Assembly: GCA_003973265.1 (NCBI GenBank)
Contig: QNYZ01000104.1
Span: 1-62,255, forward strand
Length of the DNA stretch: 62,255 bases
Reading direction: 5' to 3'
Source: Deltaproteobacteria bacterium
GTDB lineage: Bacteria; Desulfobacterota; Desulfobacteria; Desulfobacterales; QNYZ01
The notes below the pieces were generated by a model. That model was not told the DNA's origin and did no database searches. It saw only the letters and a program-made list of their open reading frames with translations. A program made the translations under genes and the position numbers. This document shows, piece by piece, positions 26,386 to 36,124 of the stretch; position 1 is the first letter of the stretch, and every line of letters starts with the position of its first letter.

Positions 26386-26787
26386 ATGAGAAGAGGATGG
26401 CTGATCCGCTGGTTAATCCTGACCGTCTCCATCCTGGTAACCGCCTATTTAATCGATGGCATCCATGTCTCGGGATTTTTCTCGGCGTTGTTCGCCGCAG
26501 TTATCCTTGGGTTTTTAAACGCGTTCTTTAGACCGATCCTGTTGATTCTAACGCTTCCCATCAATGTTTTAAGCTTGGGGTTATTTACATTTATTATCAA
26601 CGCCCTGCTCTTAACAATGGTATCCGTCCTGTTGCCGGGCTTTGATGTTTTTGGCTTCTGGCCGGCTGTTTTCGGCTCGCTATTGATCAGCCTGGTCAGC
26701 TGGCTGCTGACTTCTTTCGTGAATAAACGCGGCGAAGTTGAATATATCGACCTGCAGCAGGTAGACCGGGATCGATGGCAGAAATAA
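26386..26787 (+). CDS. Phage-holin-family (superfamily IV) membrane protein
   Basis: A 133-residue protein with four hydrophobic helices (about 5-24, 30-52, 58-82 and 88-110) and the family signature FLNAFFRPILLILTLPINV. Despite the family name it is a chromosomal housekeeping-type membrane protein in many bacteria; no phage genes surround it. Strong ribosome site GAGGAGGATAAA before ATG. Confidence 0.82.
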   Translation: MRRGWLIRWLILTVSILVTAYLIDGIHVSGFFSALFAAVILGFLNAFFRPILLILTLPINVLSLGLFTFIINALLLTMVSVLLPGFDVFGFWPAVFGSLLISLVSWLLTSFVNKRGEVEYIDLQQVDRDRWQK

Positions 26788-26897
26788 TTTTACAGATTTT
26801 TTCAAATCAGAATTCAAAAGGCCAGGCGGTTGGAGAATGCTGATTTATCTGGATTCTTCTGATGTTTCATTCGCCTCCTGGCCCTTCGTCTCTTTTT

Positions 26898-27290
26898 CTA
26901 CTTTACTGCCACCACCGGACACGCTGCCTTTAAAATGATAAACTGGGCATTGGATCCGAGAAGCAGTTTTCCGACCCGGGACCGACGCCTGACGCCGATA
27001 AAGATCTCAGTAATGTCATTTTCCGCGGCAAATTCCAGCAAACTTTCACCCGGGGTATGCGCGCTGACTTTTGTGTGCACTTCACACGACACCTTCTTCG
27101 CTTTTACAGTTCTTTCCAGCGACGCCATCCGGGTTTCCACCCGCTGAATATCCTCTCTGCTCAAATCGCGGTTTTGAATAAGCGACTGGACAATATGGAC
27201 TTTCGCTTTGAAGGCTTCAGCATGTTCAAGGGCCACCTGTAATGCTGCCTTGGACGCTTCCGACTGATCATACCCAACCAGAATTTTCAT
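26898..27290 (-). CDS. Universal stress protein (UspA family)
   Basis: A 130-residue single USP domain: MKILVGYDQSEASKAALQVA start and a C-terminal GVRRRSRVGKLLLGS motif that corresponds to the G-x2-G-x9-G-[ST] ATP-binding loop, then FIILKAACPVVAVK. Likely an ATP-binding cytoplasmic stress protein. It follows hemW by 38 bp. Confidence 0.87.
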   Translation of the reverse strand: MKILVGYDQSEASKAALQVALEHAEAFKAKVHIVQSLIQNRDLSREDIQRVETRMASLERTVKAKKVSCEVHTKVSAHTPGESLLEFAAENDITEIFIGVRRRSRVGKLLLGSNAQFIILKAACPVVAVK

Positions 27291-27328
27291 TGCACGTTCC
27301 TCCTCTTAATACAAAGTAAATTAAGTTA

Positions 27329-28624
27329 TCAATCCTCTATTTGATCCGACATCCGACTGACAATGGAATCGAGAAACAGCATTCCTTCCGCGCTCAATGC
27401 CAGCCGGCTCTTATTTTCGTTAAATAAGCCACGACCCCGCAGCTCATCTACAGCATCCCCGAACAGGTGGTTAAAATCAACCCCAAACCGTGCTTCAAAA
27501 TCATTTTTCCCTATCCCGGCCGAGGTACGTAATCCCAGGCAGATCGCTTCGAGCATATGCTGGGATCTTGTCAGTCTTTCCTTTCCGGCCACGGGCAGGT
27601 TGCCACCGGAAATTGATTTGATGTATTGATCCAGATCGCGATGATTCCACGAACGCGTCGCGCCATTAAAAGAATGGGCACCCGGGCCGAGCCCTGTATA
27701 TGATACACCGTTCCAGTATTTGACATTATGCCGGGAATGGCGGCCGGGCCGGGAAAAATTGGAAATCTCGTATTGCGGGTATCCCCGGCGGGCCAGTTCG
27801 GATACGACCCTCTTGTACATAGCGGCCGTCCGGGTATCCGGCAGGGGATGCAGTTGACCGGCCCTGCGCTGGAGGTCAAACCGGGTGCCGGGTTCAAAGG
27901 AAAGCATGTAGCACGAGAGATGATCGATTTCAAACCGGGCCGCCCGTTCCAGGTCGGCCTGCCAGTCGGCCATGGATTGACCGGGAATACCGTAAATGAG
28001 ATCGAGCCCCACGTAGTCAAAACCGGCACGAATTGCCTGCTGAAGTACATCAGCCGCTGCTTCGGCCGCGTGGATTCGTCCCAGGGTTTTTAATATCCGG
28101 TCGTTGAATGACTGCACCCCCACATTTAAACGCGTCACACCGGCCTGCCGGTAGGCATCCAGTGAACGGCCGGTAACAGTACCGGGATTGACTTCCAGGG
28201 TAATTTCGGCAGCGGGAGAAATCTCAAACATGGATCTGGCAGCCGCCAGAATCCTTTCAATTTCCGGGCCGGAAAAGATGGAAGGCGTGCCGCCGCCCAG
28301 GTAAACCGTATCAAACGGGCAGTCGATACGAGAGGCTAAAAGTTCCATCTCCCCGATCAAGGCATGGGTATAGGCGTCTTTCCGGGATAAATCGGTGATG
28401 GAATAAAAATCGCAATACGGACATTTTTTCAAACAGAAGGGAAAATGGAGATACAACCCGGCAGGGGATTCTACCTGCTGCGTGGGGTCGACCGCCGAAC
28501 AAGAAGGGTAAGAGGCCAATCGTCTTTCTTCTATCCTGATTCTGGTTATACCGTTGCGCGTCGATTTTCGTTTTACGGCACGATCAGTTTCTGGCCGCCT
28601 CGCCGAGGGCCAGACCGAAATCAA
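27329..28624 (-). CDS. hemW: HemW-type radical SAM protein (haem chaperone)
   Basis: A radical SAM protein related to oxygen-independent coproporphyrinogen oxidase. The cluster motif CLKKCPYCDFYS follows GLYLHFPF; YLGGGTPSIF, LEVNPGTV, RLNVGVQSFND and DLIYGIPGQS complete the core, and the C-terminal HemN domain ends near SAEGMLFLDSIVSRM. HemW inserts haem rather than making it. The open frame begins at 28624 but the first 50 or so residues overlap korC and do not look like HemW; a TTG at 28519, giving 396 residues, is a likelier start. Confidence 0.85.
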   Translation of the reverse strand: MISVWPSARRPETDRAVKRKSTRNGITRIRIEERRLASYPSCSAVDPTQQVESPAGLYLHFPFCLKKCPYCDFYSITDLSRKDAYTHALIGEMELLASRIDCPFDTVYLGGGTPSIFSGPEIERILAAARSMFEISPAAEITLEVNPGTVTGRSLDAYRQAGVTRLNVGVQSFNDRILKTLGRIHAAEAAADVLQQAIRAGFDYVGLDLIYGIPGQSMADWQADLERAARFEIDHLSCYMLSFEPGTRFDLQRRAGQLHPLPDTRTAAMYKRVVSELARRGYPQYEISNFSRPGRHSRHNVKYWNGVSYTGLGPGAHSFNGATRSWNHRDLDQYIKSISGGNLPVAGKERLTRSQHMLEAICLGLRTSAGIGKNDFEARFGVDFNHLFGDAVDELRGRGLFNENKSRLALSAEGMLFLDSIVSRMSDQIED

Positions 28625-29129
28625 ATGCCTGATAATTCAAATCAAGAAATCCGGACGGAATTCGATTTTTTAAGACTTTGCGTACGGATTCGGCTTTAAT
28701 CAGTTCAATCAGCGGTATCAGGGCGCCGAGCATGCAGATATTGAAAACAATCGGTTTTCCGATCTTATCCATGACGGTTTCAAACATGGGCAGTTCTTTC
28801 TGCACGGCATTGGCCTTGGACTCCACCTTCACAAACCGGGGGTCGGTGATCAGCATTCCTCCGGGCCGGACAATGGAAAAAAATTTGTTATATGCCTGCT
28901 GGGTCAGACAAACGAGAACATTGGGCTGATATACTTTGGGAAAATTAATCGGCTCACTGGAAATAATGACATCGGACCGGGTGGCCCCTCCCCGGGCTTC
29001 CGGGCCGTAGGCCTGGGATTGGACGGCATGGAGATTTTCATGGAGCACCGCCGTTTCGGCCAGAATAATGGCAGCAGTAATCACGCCCTGACCCCCTGAT
29101 CCGGATAAAACGAGTCGACACCGTTTCAT
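28584..29129 (-). CDS. korC: 2-oxoacid:ferredoxin oxidoreductase gamma subunit (KorC-like)
   Basis: A 181-residue gamma subunit: LSGSGGQGVITAAIILAE at the N-terminus, SYGPEARGG-type motif (AYGPEARGGATRSDVIIS), PNVLVCLTQQAYNKF and GMLITDP. In 2-oxoglutarate:ferredoxin oxidoreductase this subunit joins alpha and beta thiamine-enzyme subunits that are not present here. It follows aconitase by 26 bp in an isocitrate dehydrogenase-aconitase-korC run, which supports 2-oxoglutarate as substrate in an oxidative TCA cycle; an indolepyruvate or pyruvate enzyme is an alternative. Confidence 0.82.
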   Translation of the reverse strand: MKRCRLVLSGSGGQGVITAAIILAETAVLHENLHAVQSQAYGPEARGGATRSDVIISSEPINFPKVYQPNVLVCLTQQAYNKFFSIVRPGGMLITDPRFVKVESKANAVQKELPMFETVMDKIGKPIVFNICMLGALIPLIELIKAESVRKVLKNRIPSGFLDLNYQAFDFGLALGEAARN

Positions 29130-29155
29130 ACGTATTTTCCTTTCTTATTCGGCTT

Positions 29156-31867
29156 TCATGATGCGTTCAGCATCTTACGAAGCACATACGGCAAAATACC
29201 ACCGTGGTTATAATAAGCCACTTCCACCTCGGTGTCCAGCCGAACGATCACTTCAAAGGTCATTATAGTGCCATCTTGCCGGGTTACATCCACATTCAAT
29301 GTTTTTCTGGGTGCCAGGTCCTTGAGGCCGGAAATGGAAAATGTTTCGGTACCATTGAGCCCGTGATCTTCATACCCTTTATCTTCTTTAAACACCAGAG
29401 GCAACACGCCCATCCCCACCAGGTTACTGCGGTGAATCCGTTCAAACGACCTTGCAATCACGGCCCGAACGCCCAGCAGCAGCGTCCCCTTGGCAGCCCA
29501 GTCCCGAGAAGAGCCCGTCCCGTATTCCTTTCCGCCCAGTACGACCAGGGGGACATTCTCTGCCTGATAGGCGATGGCCGCATCGTAAATCGGCATTTCC
29601 CTGTTTTCGGGAAATTTTATGGTGAAACCGCCTTCCCTGCCCTGGCAAAGTTGATTTTTAATCCGGATATTTCCGAAGGTTCCCCGCATCATCACTTCAT
29701 GATTTCCCCGCCGGGCACCGTAAGAATTAAATGCGGCCCGGGTCAGCCCCTGTTCCGTAAGATAGCGCCCGGCAGGATAGTCTTCGGCAATGGCGCCGGC
29801 CGGTGAAATATGATCCGTGGTCACACTGTCGCCCAGGGTCAGCAGTACCCGTGCGTCAGCAATATCTTCCGGCGCAGGCGCTTCAAGCGTAAACGCGTCG
29901 AAGTAGGGAGGTGATTTAATATAAGAAGACGCCGGATCCCAGGCGAAAGTCGTTCCCTCGGCCATGGGCAGATCCCGCCAGTATTCGTCACCCTCAAAAA
30001 TCCGCCCATATTCAGTGGCGTAAAATTCCTTTTTAACACGGGTTTGAACCAGATCCTGAATGGCATCATCGGCCGGCCAGATATCGTCTAAATAAACGGG
30101 CCCGCCATTGGGGTCGATTCCCACCGGTTCGACGGAAAAATCGACATCGATCCGGCCGGCCAGGGCATAGGCCACCACCAGCATGGGAGACGCCAGAAAA
30201 TTGGACTGGATATGCTGATGAATCCGGGCCTCAAAATTACGATTGCCGGACAGGACCGCAGCCACGTTCAGCTGGTGGGCTTTAACGGCCTGCTCGATTG
30301 CCGGCGGCAGCGGCCCGCTGTTGCCGATACAGGTGGTGCACCCGAAGCCGACAGTGTGAAATCCCAACGCCTCCAGATACGGTGTCAGACCGGCCGCGTT
30401 GAGATAATCGCTGACCACCTTGGATCCCGGCGCCAGCGAGGTCTTGACCTGTGCCGGGACGGTCAGCCCCCTTTTCACGGCGTTTTTCGCCAGGAGCCCG
30501 GCACCGAGCAGTACAGACGGGTTGGAAGTGTTGGTGCACGATGTAATGGCGGCAATAACGATACTGCCATGCCCGATCTTTATCTGCCGTCCGTTTAAAT
30601 CGATTTCCACCACCGGATCGCTGACCGGAACGATCCGCGGACGCTTTTCCGGCGGGGTGCCGGTTGCGGCCGGGGCGTCTTTTCCCAGGATCCGCGCAAT
30701 TGTTTTTTTAACGTCCGTCAGTTCTATCCGGTCCTGGGGCCGGGCCGGGCCGGCAATGGCCGGCTTTACCGTGGCCAGATCCAGGTCGAGGGCCTCGGTA
30801 TATTCTGGTGTCCGGGTACCGTCATCAAACAGCCCCAGCGCCCGGGTGCAGGCCTCAACCACCTCGGCCTGCTTTTCCCGGTTGGTGAGTTTCAGGTAGG
30901 AAAGGGTCTGTCCGTCCACCGGAAAGAACCCCATGGTCGCCCCATATTCGGGGGACATATTGGCGATCGTGGCCCGATCCGGAATGGTCAGATTTTTTAA
31001 TCCGGGACCGAAAAATTCGACGAATTTTTCCACCACTTTATGCGCCCGCAGCATTTCGGTGATACGAAGCACCATATCGGTGGCCGTAACGCCTGGCGAC
31101 AGCGCCCCGGACAGGCGAACCCCGATCACTTCGGGAATCGACATATAGTAGGGCTGGCCCAGCATTACCGCCTCGGCCTCAATGCCCCCCACGCCCCAGC
31201 CCATGACGCCGATACCGTTAATCATGGTCGTATGGGAATCGGTCCCCACCAGGGTATCCGGGTAGGCCACGGTCCGGCCGTCTGTTTCGGCCGTTACAAT
31301 AGTCTTTCCCAGATATTCCAGGTTGACCTGGTGACAAATCCCGGACCGGGGCGGTACCACGCTGAAATTGTCAAAAGACTTCTGCGCCCATTTGAGCAGG
31401 CCGTACCGCTCGGTGTTTCGCTCGTATTCCCTGTCGACATTAAGGCGCTGGGAATCAACCGTGCCGAAATAATCGACCTGCACGCTGTGGTCCACGATCA
31501 GGTCGACCGGGACCAGCGGATTGATCCGGCCCGGATCGCCCCCCATGACCGCCATGGCATCACGCATGGCCGCCAGATCCACCACGGCCGGGACCCCGGT
31601 AAAATCCTGCATGAGAACCCGGGCGGGATGGTAGGGAATTTCAAGGGGAAAATCGTATCGTTTTTTCCATCCGGCGATATTCAGCAGGTCTTCTTTTTTG
31701 ACGATGTCGCCATCCAGGTGCCGGAGGAGATTTTCCACCAGAATCTTGATAGAAAAAGGCAGCCGGTCGATCCCGGTCACCCCTTTTTTCTTTAATTGCT
31801 GAATATCGTACAGCGCATACGGTTTACCGGAGATATCGATTTCGCGGATAAATTCTTCTTTTTTCAT
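29156..31867 (-). CDS. acnA: Aconitate hydratase (AcnA type)
   Basis: A 903-residue aconitase/IRP-type enzyme interconverting citrate and isocitrate. Cluster ligands are in the middle part: TSCTNTSNPSVLLGAG and GCTTCIGNSGPLP. VPVDLIVDHSVQVDYFG, VGTDSHTTMINGIGVMGWGVGG and the swivel-domain YGTGSSRDWAAKG are present. It is 53 bp downstream of isocitrate dehydrogenase on the same strand and upstream of korC, so three consecutive TCA steps lie in one transcript. Confidence 0.95.
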   Translation of the reverse strand: MKKEEFIREIDISGKPYALYDIQQLKKKGVTGIDRLPFSIKILVENLLRHLDGDIVKKEDLLNIAGWKKRYDFPLEIPYHPARVLMQDFTGVPAVVDLAAMRDAMAVMGGDPGRINPLVPVDLIVDHSVQVDYFGTVDSQRLNVDREYERNTERYGLLKWAQKSFDNFSVVPPRSGICHQVNLEYLGKTIVTAETDGRTVAYPDTLVGTDSHTTMINGIGVMGWGVGGIEAEAVMLGQPYYMSIPEVIGVRLSGALSPGVTATDMVLRITEMLRAHKVVEKFVEFFGPGLKNLTIPDRATIANMSPEYGATMGFFPVDGQTLSYLKLTNREKQAEVVEACTRALGLFDDGTRTPEYTEALDLDLATVKPAIAGPARPQDRIELTDVKKTIARILGKDAPAATGTPPEKRPRIVPVSDPVVEIDLNGRQIKIGHGSIVIAAITSCTNTSNPSVLLGAGLLAKNAVKRGLTVPAQVKTSLAPGSKVVSDYLNAAGLTPYLEALGFHTVGFGCTTCIGNSGPLPPAIEQAVKAHQLNVAAVLSGNRNFEARIHQHIQSNFLASPMLVVAYALAGRIDVDFSVEPVGIDPNGGPVYLDDIWPADDAIQDLVQTRVKKEFYATEYGRIFEGDEYWRDLPMAEGTTFAWDPASSYIKSPPYFDAFTLEAPAPEDIADARVLLTLGDSVTTDHISPAGAIAEDYPAGRYLTEQGLTRAAFNSYGARRGNHEVMMRGTFGNIRIKNQLCQGREGGFTIKFPENREMPIYDAAIAYQAENVPLVVLGGKEYGTGSSRDWAAKGTLLLGVRAVIARSFERIHRSNLVGMGVLPLVFKEDKGYEDHGLNGTETFSISGLKDLAPRKTLNVDVTRQDGTIMTFEVIVRLDTEVEVAYYNHGGILPYVLRKMLNAS

Positions 31868-31920
31868 AGCATCTTATTTCCGTTTTTTCGGTTGGCTGAT
31901 CGCAGGGACGTGCCGCAAAT

Positions 31921-33138
31921 TCACAGGTTTTTCGTAAGGGCGTGCGCAAATTCCGAACACTTCACTTCCCGGGCCCCTTCCATCTGGCGGGCCAGATCGT
32001 AGGTGACCGTTTTCTGTGCCACGGTTTTTTCCACACTATTGCGAATCCGGTTCGCCGCCTCCCCCCACCCGATGTGATCGAGCAGCATGGCCCCGGACAG
32101 GATTAGCGATCCGGGATTGACTTTGTCCTGGCCGGCATATTTCGGCGCGGTGCCGTGTGTGGCTTCAAAAAGCGCGCATTCACTGCCGATATTGGCGCCG
32201 GGAGCCAGTCCGAGCCCGCCAACGGTGGCCGCCAGGGCATCGGATATATAGTCTCCATTCAGGTTGGGCGTGGCCAGCACGTCGTATTCGGCGGGACGCA
32301 GCAGAATCTGCTGAAACATGGCATCGGCAATACGGTCTTTAATCACGACCCGTCCGTCAGGCGTCTTTCCGTCATATTTTTCCCACAGATCGGCTTCCGT
32401 AATTACCTGGTCACCGAAGGTGTCCGCGGCCACTTCATAGCCCCACCGCCGGAAGGCCCCTTCGGTAAACTTCATGATATTGCCCTTGTGCACCAGGGTA
32501 ACACTTTTCCTGCCATGACCAATAGCGTATTCCAGCGCCATTTTTACCAGCCGCCGGCTGCCGGTCCGGCTCATGGGTTTAATGCCGATGCCCGAATCCG
32601 ACCGTATTTTTTTACCGGTTTTTGTTTGAACCATCTCAATCAATTTATCGGCAAATTCCGATCCGGCTTCCCACTCAAGGCCGGCATAAACGTCCTCGGT
32701 ATTCTCCCTGAAAACGATCATATCCACCCGTTCGGGATGCTTCATCGGGCCGGGAATACCGGGGATATATTTCACCGGCCGGATACAGGCATACAGGTCA
32801 AGGATCTGACGCAAGGCCACGTTAACACTTCGAATGCCCTTGCCCACCGGCGTGGTCAGCGGCCCCTTGATCGCCACCTTGTGAGATCGTATGGCAGCGA
32901 CGGTGTCGTCGGGGAGCCATTCGCCGGTCCGGTTAAATGCCTTTTCCCCGGCCAGGATCTCCACCCATTCAATGGACCGGTCGTTTCCGTAAGCCTTTTT
33001 GACGGCCGCATCAAGAACGATCTTTGCAGCCTGCGAAATATCGGGGCCGATGCCATCTCCTTCAATAAACGGGATCTTCAGCCTGTCCGGTACGATCAGT
33101 TTTCCATCTTCCGTGATATCAATCTGTTTATGGGGCAT
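31921..33138 (-). CDS. icd: Isocitrate dehydrogenase (NADP-type)
   Basis: A 405-residue isocitrate/isopropylmalate dehydrogenase-family protein: [29 protein letters not shown] (isocitrate-binding Arg region), [25 protein letters not shown] and [20 protein letters not shown]. Length and sequence resemble the E. coli-type enzyme, which uses NADP. The ATG at 33138 (GAGGAAAC upstream) is preferred over a GTG ten codons earlier. First gene of the TCA run. Confidence 0.93.
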   Translation of the reverse strand: MPHKQIDITEDGKLIVPDRLKIPFIEGDGIGPDISQAAKIVLDAAVKKAYGNDRSIEWVEILAGEKAFNRTGEWLPDDTVAAIRSHKVAIKGPLTTPVGKGIRSVNVALRQILDLYACIRPVKYIPGIPGPMKHPERVDMIVFRENTEDVYAGLEWEAGSEFADKLIEMVQTKTGKKIRSDSGIGIKPMSRTGSRRLVKMALEYAIGHGRKSVTLVHKGNIMKFTEGAFRRWGYEVAADTFGDQVITEADLWEKYDGKTPDGRVVIKDRIADAMFQQILLRPAEYDVLATPNLNGDYISDALAATVGGLGLAPGANIGSECALFEATHGTAPKYAGQDKVNPGSLILSGAMLLDHIGWGEAANRIRNSVEKTVAQKTVTYDLARQMEGAREVKCSEFAHALTKNL

Positions 33139-33329
33139 CCTGGTTTCCTCTTTTTGTTTGGTATCCACGCGTTCAGGTTCTTTACAGAATCATATCTAAA
33201 TTTTTCATAAAGGTAAATGCGCCTGATACTTTGACAACCCGTTCGGGCTGACATATAGGATCTTCCAAGTGGCCTTTAAAACTTTTTTAACAACGTGCGC
33301 CGTTGCGTTTGAAAGGATGAGACGCCCCT

Positions 33330-34346
33330 TTGCGAAAAATATTAATCATTATCATTGTCCTTGCCGGCCTGGGATTGGCGGCCGGTGCACTGCTTATGGC
33401 CGACATGAAACAGTATGCGAAAACCCCGGTCCATCCGCAGGCGGTTAGCGCAAAACCGGTGATTTTTTCCATCTCCCCGGGAGACAGTTTTCGCACGGTT
33501 ACCCGTCGTCTTGAAGACGCCGGACTCATTTGTTCGCCATTCAGATTCCGGTTGCTGGCCCGCTATAATGGACAGGACAAGCAGATCAAGACCGGTGAAT
33601 ACCGTCTTACGCCCGGCCAGTCGCCCGCAGAAATACTGGCCACGCTCGTTGATGGAAAAATTATCCTTTACCGCCTGACCATCCCCGAGGGGTACACCCT
33701 CAGGCAGATCGCCCATTCGGTTGCGGCGGCAGGCCTGGCCAGTGCGGATGATTTTCTGCGCGCCGCCAACGATCCCGAATTAATCGGTTCCCTGGCCATT
33801 GACGCCCCTTCTCTTGAAGGCTACCTGTTTCCCGATACCTACTATTTCCCCCGAACGGTAACACCATCTGCGATTATCCGTACCATGGTGCGCCGGCTCA
33901 ACGCCGTATTCACGCCGGCATGGAAAACGGCGGCAAAGGAAAAGGGGTTGACCGTCCATCAGGTCCTGACGCTGGCATCCATCATTGAAAAAGAGACCGG
34001 CGATCCGGGTGAACGGGCATTGATTTCATCGGTCTTTCATAATCGGCTGAAAAAAGGAATGCGTCTGGAAAGCGACCCCACCGTCATTTATGGGATCTCC
34101 GGCTTTGACGGCAACCTGACCCGTCGGCACCTGCGAACGCCGGGCCCGTACAATACGTATCTGAATACCGGCCTGCCGCCCGGCCCCATTGCCAGTCCGG
34201 GTGCCGCGGCAATCAAAGCCGTCCTCTTCCCTGAAAAGACTCCGTACCTCTTTTTTGTCGCCAGAAAAGACGGGACGCACCAGTTCTCCACCCATTATGC
34301 CGCGCATCAGCGGGCTGTACGGAAATACCAGTTGAACCGGCAGTGA
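33330..34346 (+). CDS. mltG: MltG endolytic murein transglycosylase
   Basis: A 338-residue YceG/MltG protein, which cleaves nascent peptidoglycan and so sets strand length. One N-terminal membrane anchor (ILIIIIVLAGLGLAAGAL, residues 4-21), a LysM-like region (about 45-120) and the catalytic domain with LEGYLFPDTYYF, LTLASIIEKETG with the catalytic Glu, and GLPPGPIASPG. The start is TTG with AAGGATGAG upstream. Alone on the plus strand between icd and the DUF2062 gene. Confidence 0.9.
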   Translation: MRKILIIIIVLAGLGLAAGALLMADMKQYAKTPVHPQAVSAKPVIFSISPGDSFRTVTRRLEDAGLICSPFRFRLLARYNGQDKQIKTGEYRLTPGQSPAEILATLVDGKIILYRLTIPEGYTLRQIAHSVAAAGLASADDFLRAANDPELIGSLAIDAPSLEGYLFPDTYYFPRTVTPSAIIRTMVRRLNAVFTPAWKTAAKEKGLTVHQVLTLASIIEKETGDPGERALISSVFHNRLKKGMRLESDPTVIYGISGFDGNLTRRHLRTPGPYNTYLNTGLPPGPIASPGAAAIKAVLFPEKTPYLFFVARKDGTHQFSTHYAAHQRAVRKYQLNRQ

Positions 34347-34431
34347 GATCGGCAGGGCCGATCACATGGCCGACGCCATGGGGCGGCTGGGCAGGTCCCA
34401 CAGGGTTATTCGGATCGACACATCGACTATT

Positions 34432-34998
34432 TTACCGTCTGTTTTTCTTTTTCTTTTTCTTTTTCTTTTTTCGCGATTTTTTCTTCTTTTTCCGGCGGAC
34501 CTTCCGCTTCCGCAGCTTTTCCCTGACCTCTTCCTGATATTTTTTAAGAAGGCCCAGGGCCACATAATAAACGATAATGGCCAGCGGAACGCCCACAATA
34601 ACGCCACCCAGGGTGAGCGTGTACAGAATAGCCGGTGTTTTAAGTAAAAAGGCATAGGTGGTTTTGAGGCTGAGTGAATGGGGAATATGCTCCGCCAGCT
34701 TAATGCCGGTAATCCTGGCCCCGGCAAACCAGGTCGCGCTGTACAATGCCGGCATGGTGACCGGATTGTTGAACCAGACTCCGGCAAGGGCGGCCATCTT
34801 GTTCCACTTGAAAACGGCGGCCAGAAACACGGCCAGGGCCATATGCACCCCGAAAAAGGGAGACGAGGCAACAAACACCCCCACCGCCAGCCCCGCTGCG
34901 ATTTCGTGGGGATTCCCGCGAATTTTTAAGAATCGACGGTACGCCTGGCGAAGCGTGCCCCCGCCGCTTTTTTTGTCTTCAGTTCTATTCTGATTCAT
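34432..34998 (-). CDS. DUF2062 membrane protein with poly-lysine tail
   Basis: A 188-residue DUF2062 protein with three or four transmembrane helices (about 35-60, 64-82, 125-152) and family motif FFGVHMALAVFLA with WFNNPVTMPALY. The last 35 residues are almost purely Lys/Arg, encoded by AAAAAG hexamers (34439-34497). The tail could bind nucleic acid, acidic lipids or cell wall polymers. Repeat gain or loss would change tail length without shifting frame. Function of the family is unknown; neighbours are mltG and an ADP-ribosylglycohydrolase. Confidence 0.85.
   Translation of the reverse strand: MNQNRTEDKKSGGGTLRQAYRRFLKIRGNPHEIAAGLAVGVFVASSPFFGVHMALAVFLAAVFKWNKMAALAGVWFNNPVTMPALYSATWFAGARITGIKLAEHIPHSLSLKTTYAFLLKTPAILYTLTLGGVIVGVPLAIIVYYVALGLLKKYQEEVREKLRKRKVRRKKKKKSRKKKKKKKKKNRR
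34439..34497. repeat. Hexanucleotide (CTTTTT) tract in the DUF2062 gene
   Basis: Four consecutive CTTTTT-type units plus degenerate T-rich sequence encode Lys pairs on the minus strand. Length variation between strains is likely. Confidence 0.7.
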
Positions 34999-35026
34999 TA
35001 TGAAAACAGATGTCCGGGCCGCTTTG

Positions 35027-35941
35027 TCATCCGTTCACATCTATTTGATTCAACAGATGAACTATCCGGTCATGGGCTGCAAGCCCCGTTAACCATCTTT
35101 CGGGGATCTTATCCATTCCATGATATGCCCCGAGGACCATTCCGGTAATCATTCCCCGGGCTGCCGAATCGCCGCCGGCCATAATATTTTCAATCATCGC
35201 CTGCTCAAAATCGTCCTGGTATCTGGCTATTAAATGGACCGTGGCGGGAAACGCCGCCTGAACCTCGCACATCTGGCCGAATTCCTCGATCGCCGTTCTT
35301 GAATCGACGCCGACTGAATCCAGCCCCCGCCCGACCCATTCACTGAACGGCGCCCGGTTAAAATGCGATCCCATCACCTCTTCAAGGGCCGTACGCGGTG
35401 ATTCTCCATCCAGCACCGCCAGAGACGTCCGTGCAAAAAATTCTGCAACGGCCACAATTTCCGGGCCATTGTGGGTCATCCGGGTCTGGTTTTGAACGGC
35501 CTCAATGAGTTTACCAGGCGCATCCTGATACAAATAGATCAGCGGCGCCATGCGTGCAGGCCCGCCCAGATCATCCGACTCCGACCCGGCGGAACCGGCA
35601 TCCCTGCCGGCTTTGAAATTTTCCAGGGTGGTTTTGGTTGCCTGGTCCATATAGCCGCTGTACGTTTTTATAAAGGTACGCCAGCTGTCGGCAAACCGAC
35701 CGGAATCAAAGCCGCCGCCGGAAGCAATTGTTTCAAGGAGCAACAGGGCCTGATCACCGTATTGGGTGAATTCTCCCCTGTTTTTTCCCCGGTGAAAAGA
35801 TGCCAGTTCCGGGGCCATCATACCGGTCACCCGCCCATATTTTTTATCAATCACATGGGTATTGTATATCCAGTGAACCCCAAGGGCCAGTGCATCCCCG
35901 ATAAATGAAGCCAGTACCATGGATTTAGCATTATCGTTCAT
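35027..35941 (-). CDS. ADP-ribosylglycohydrolase-family protein
   Basis: A 304-residue protein with the ADP-ribosylglycohydrolase fold: ASFIGDALALGVHWIY near the N-terminus, FTQYGDQALLLLE, and GGDSAARGMITGMVLGAYHG towards the end. The usual metal ligands in GDAxGAP, T-D-D-T and GGDxDT are only partly kept (YGDQ and GGDSAARG here), so catalysis may differ or be lost. ATG 35941 preceded by GGGAGGTAAT is chosen over the longer frame to 35998. Confidence 0.8.
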   Translation of the reverse strand: MNDNAKSMVLASFIGDALALGVHWIYNTHVIDKKYGRVTGMMAPELASFHRGKNRGEFTQYGDQALLLLETIASGGGFDSGRFADSWRTFIKTYSGYMDQATKTTLENFKAGRDAGSAGSESDDLGGPARMAPLIYLYQDAPGKLIEAVQNQTRMTHNGPEIVAVAEFFARTSLAVLDGESPRTALEEVMGSHFNRAPFSEWVGRGLDSVGVDSRTAIEEFGQMCEVQAAFPATVHLIARYQDDFEQAMIENIMAGGDSAARGMITGMVLGAYHGMDKIPERWLTGLAAHDRIVHLLNQIDVNG

Positions 35942-36124
35942 ATTACCTCCCTGTCGAACTGACCCGCCGGTAAGCTCCCCAACGAGCCCGTACGCCATCG
36001 GCCCGCACGTTTCATTAATGGCAACGGGGCCGGAAAGCCGCTTTTGCCCCCACCATTTTCTATATACCCATAATTTAGGGGCCCACCCGTTAAAGTCAAG
36101 AATTTCACCCCCCGCCGCATATCG

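Noticed and set aside
26386..26787. Phage holin as a sign of prophage
   Set aside because: This holin family is common in chromosomes and no other phage genes are present.
26820..26883. GGCCAGG/CCTGGCC inverted repeat between the convergent holin-family and USP genes
   Set aside because: The loop is about 50 bases and there is no T-run, so calling it a terminator is not justified.
31040..31795. 251-residue plus-strand open frame
   Set aside because: Antisense to aconitase, whose motifs are intact; His/Gly/Pro-rich shadow composition.
32155..33210. 351-residue plus-strand open frame
   Set aside because: Antisense to isocitrate dehydrogenase; no family match.
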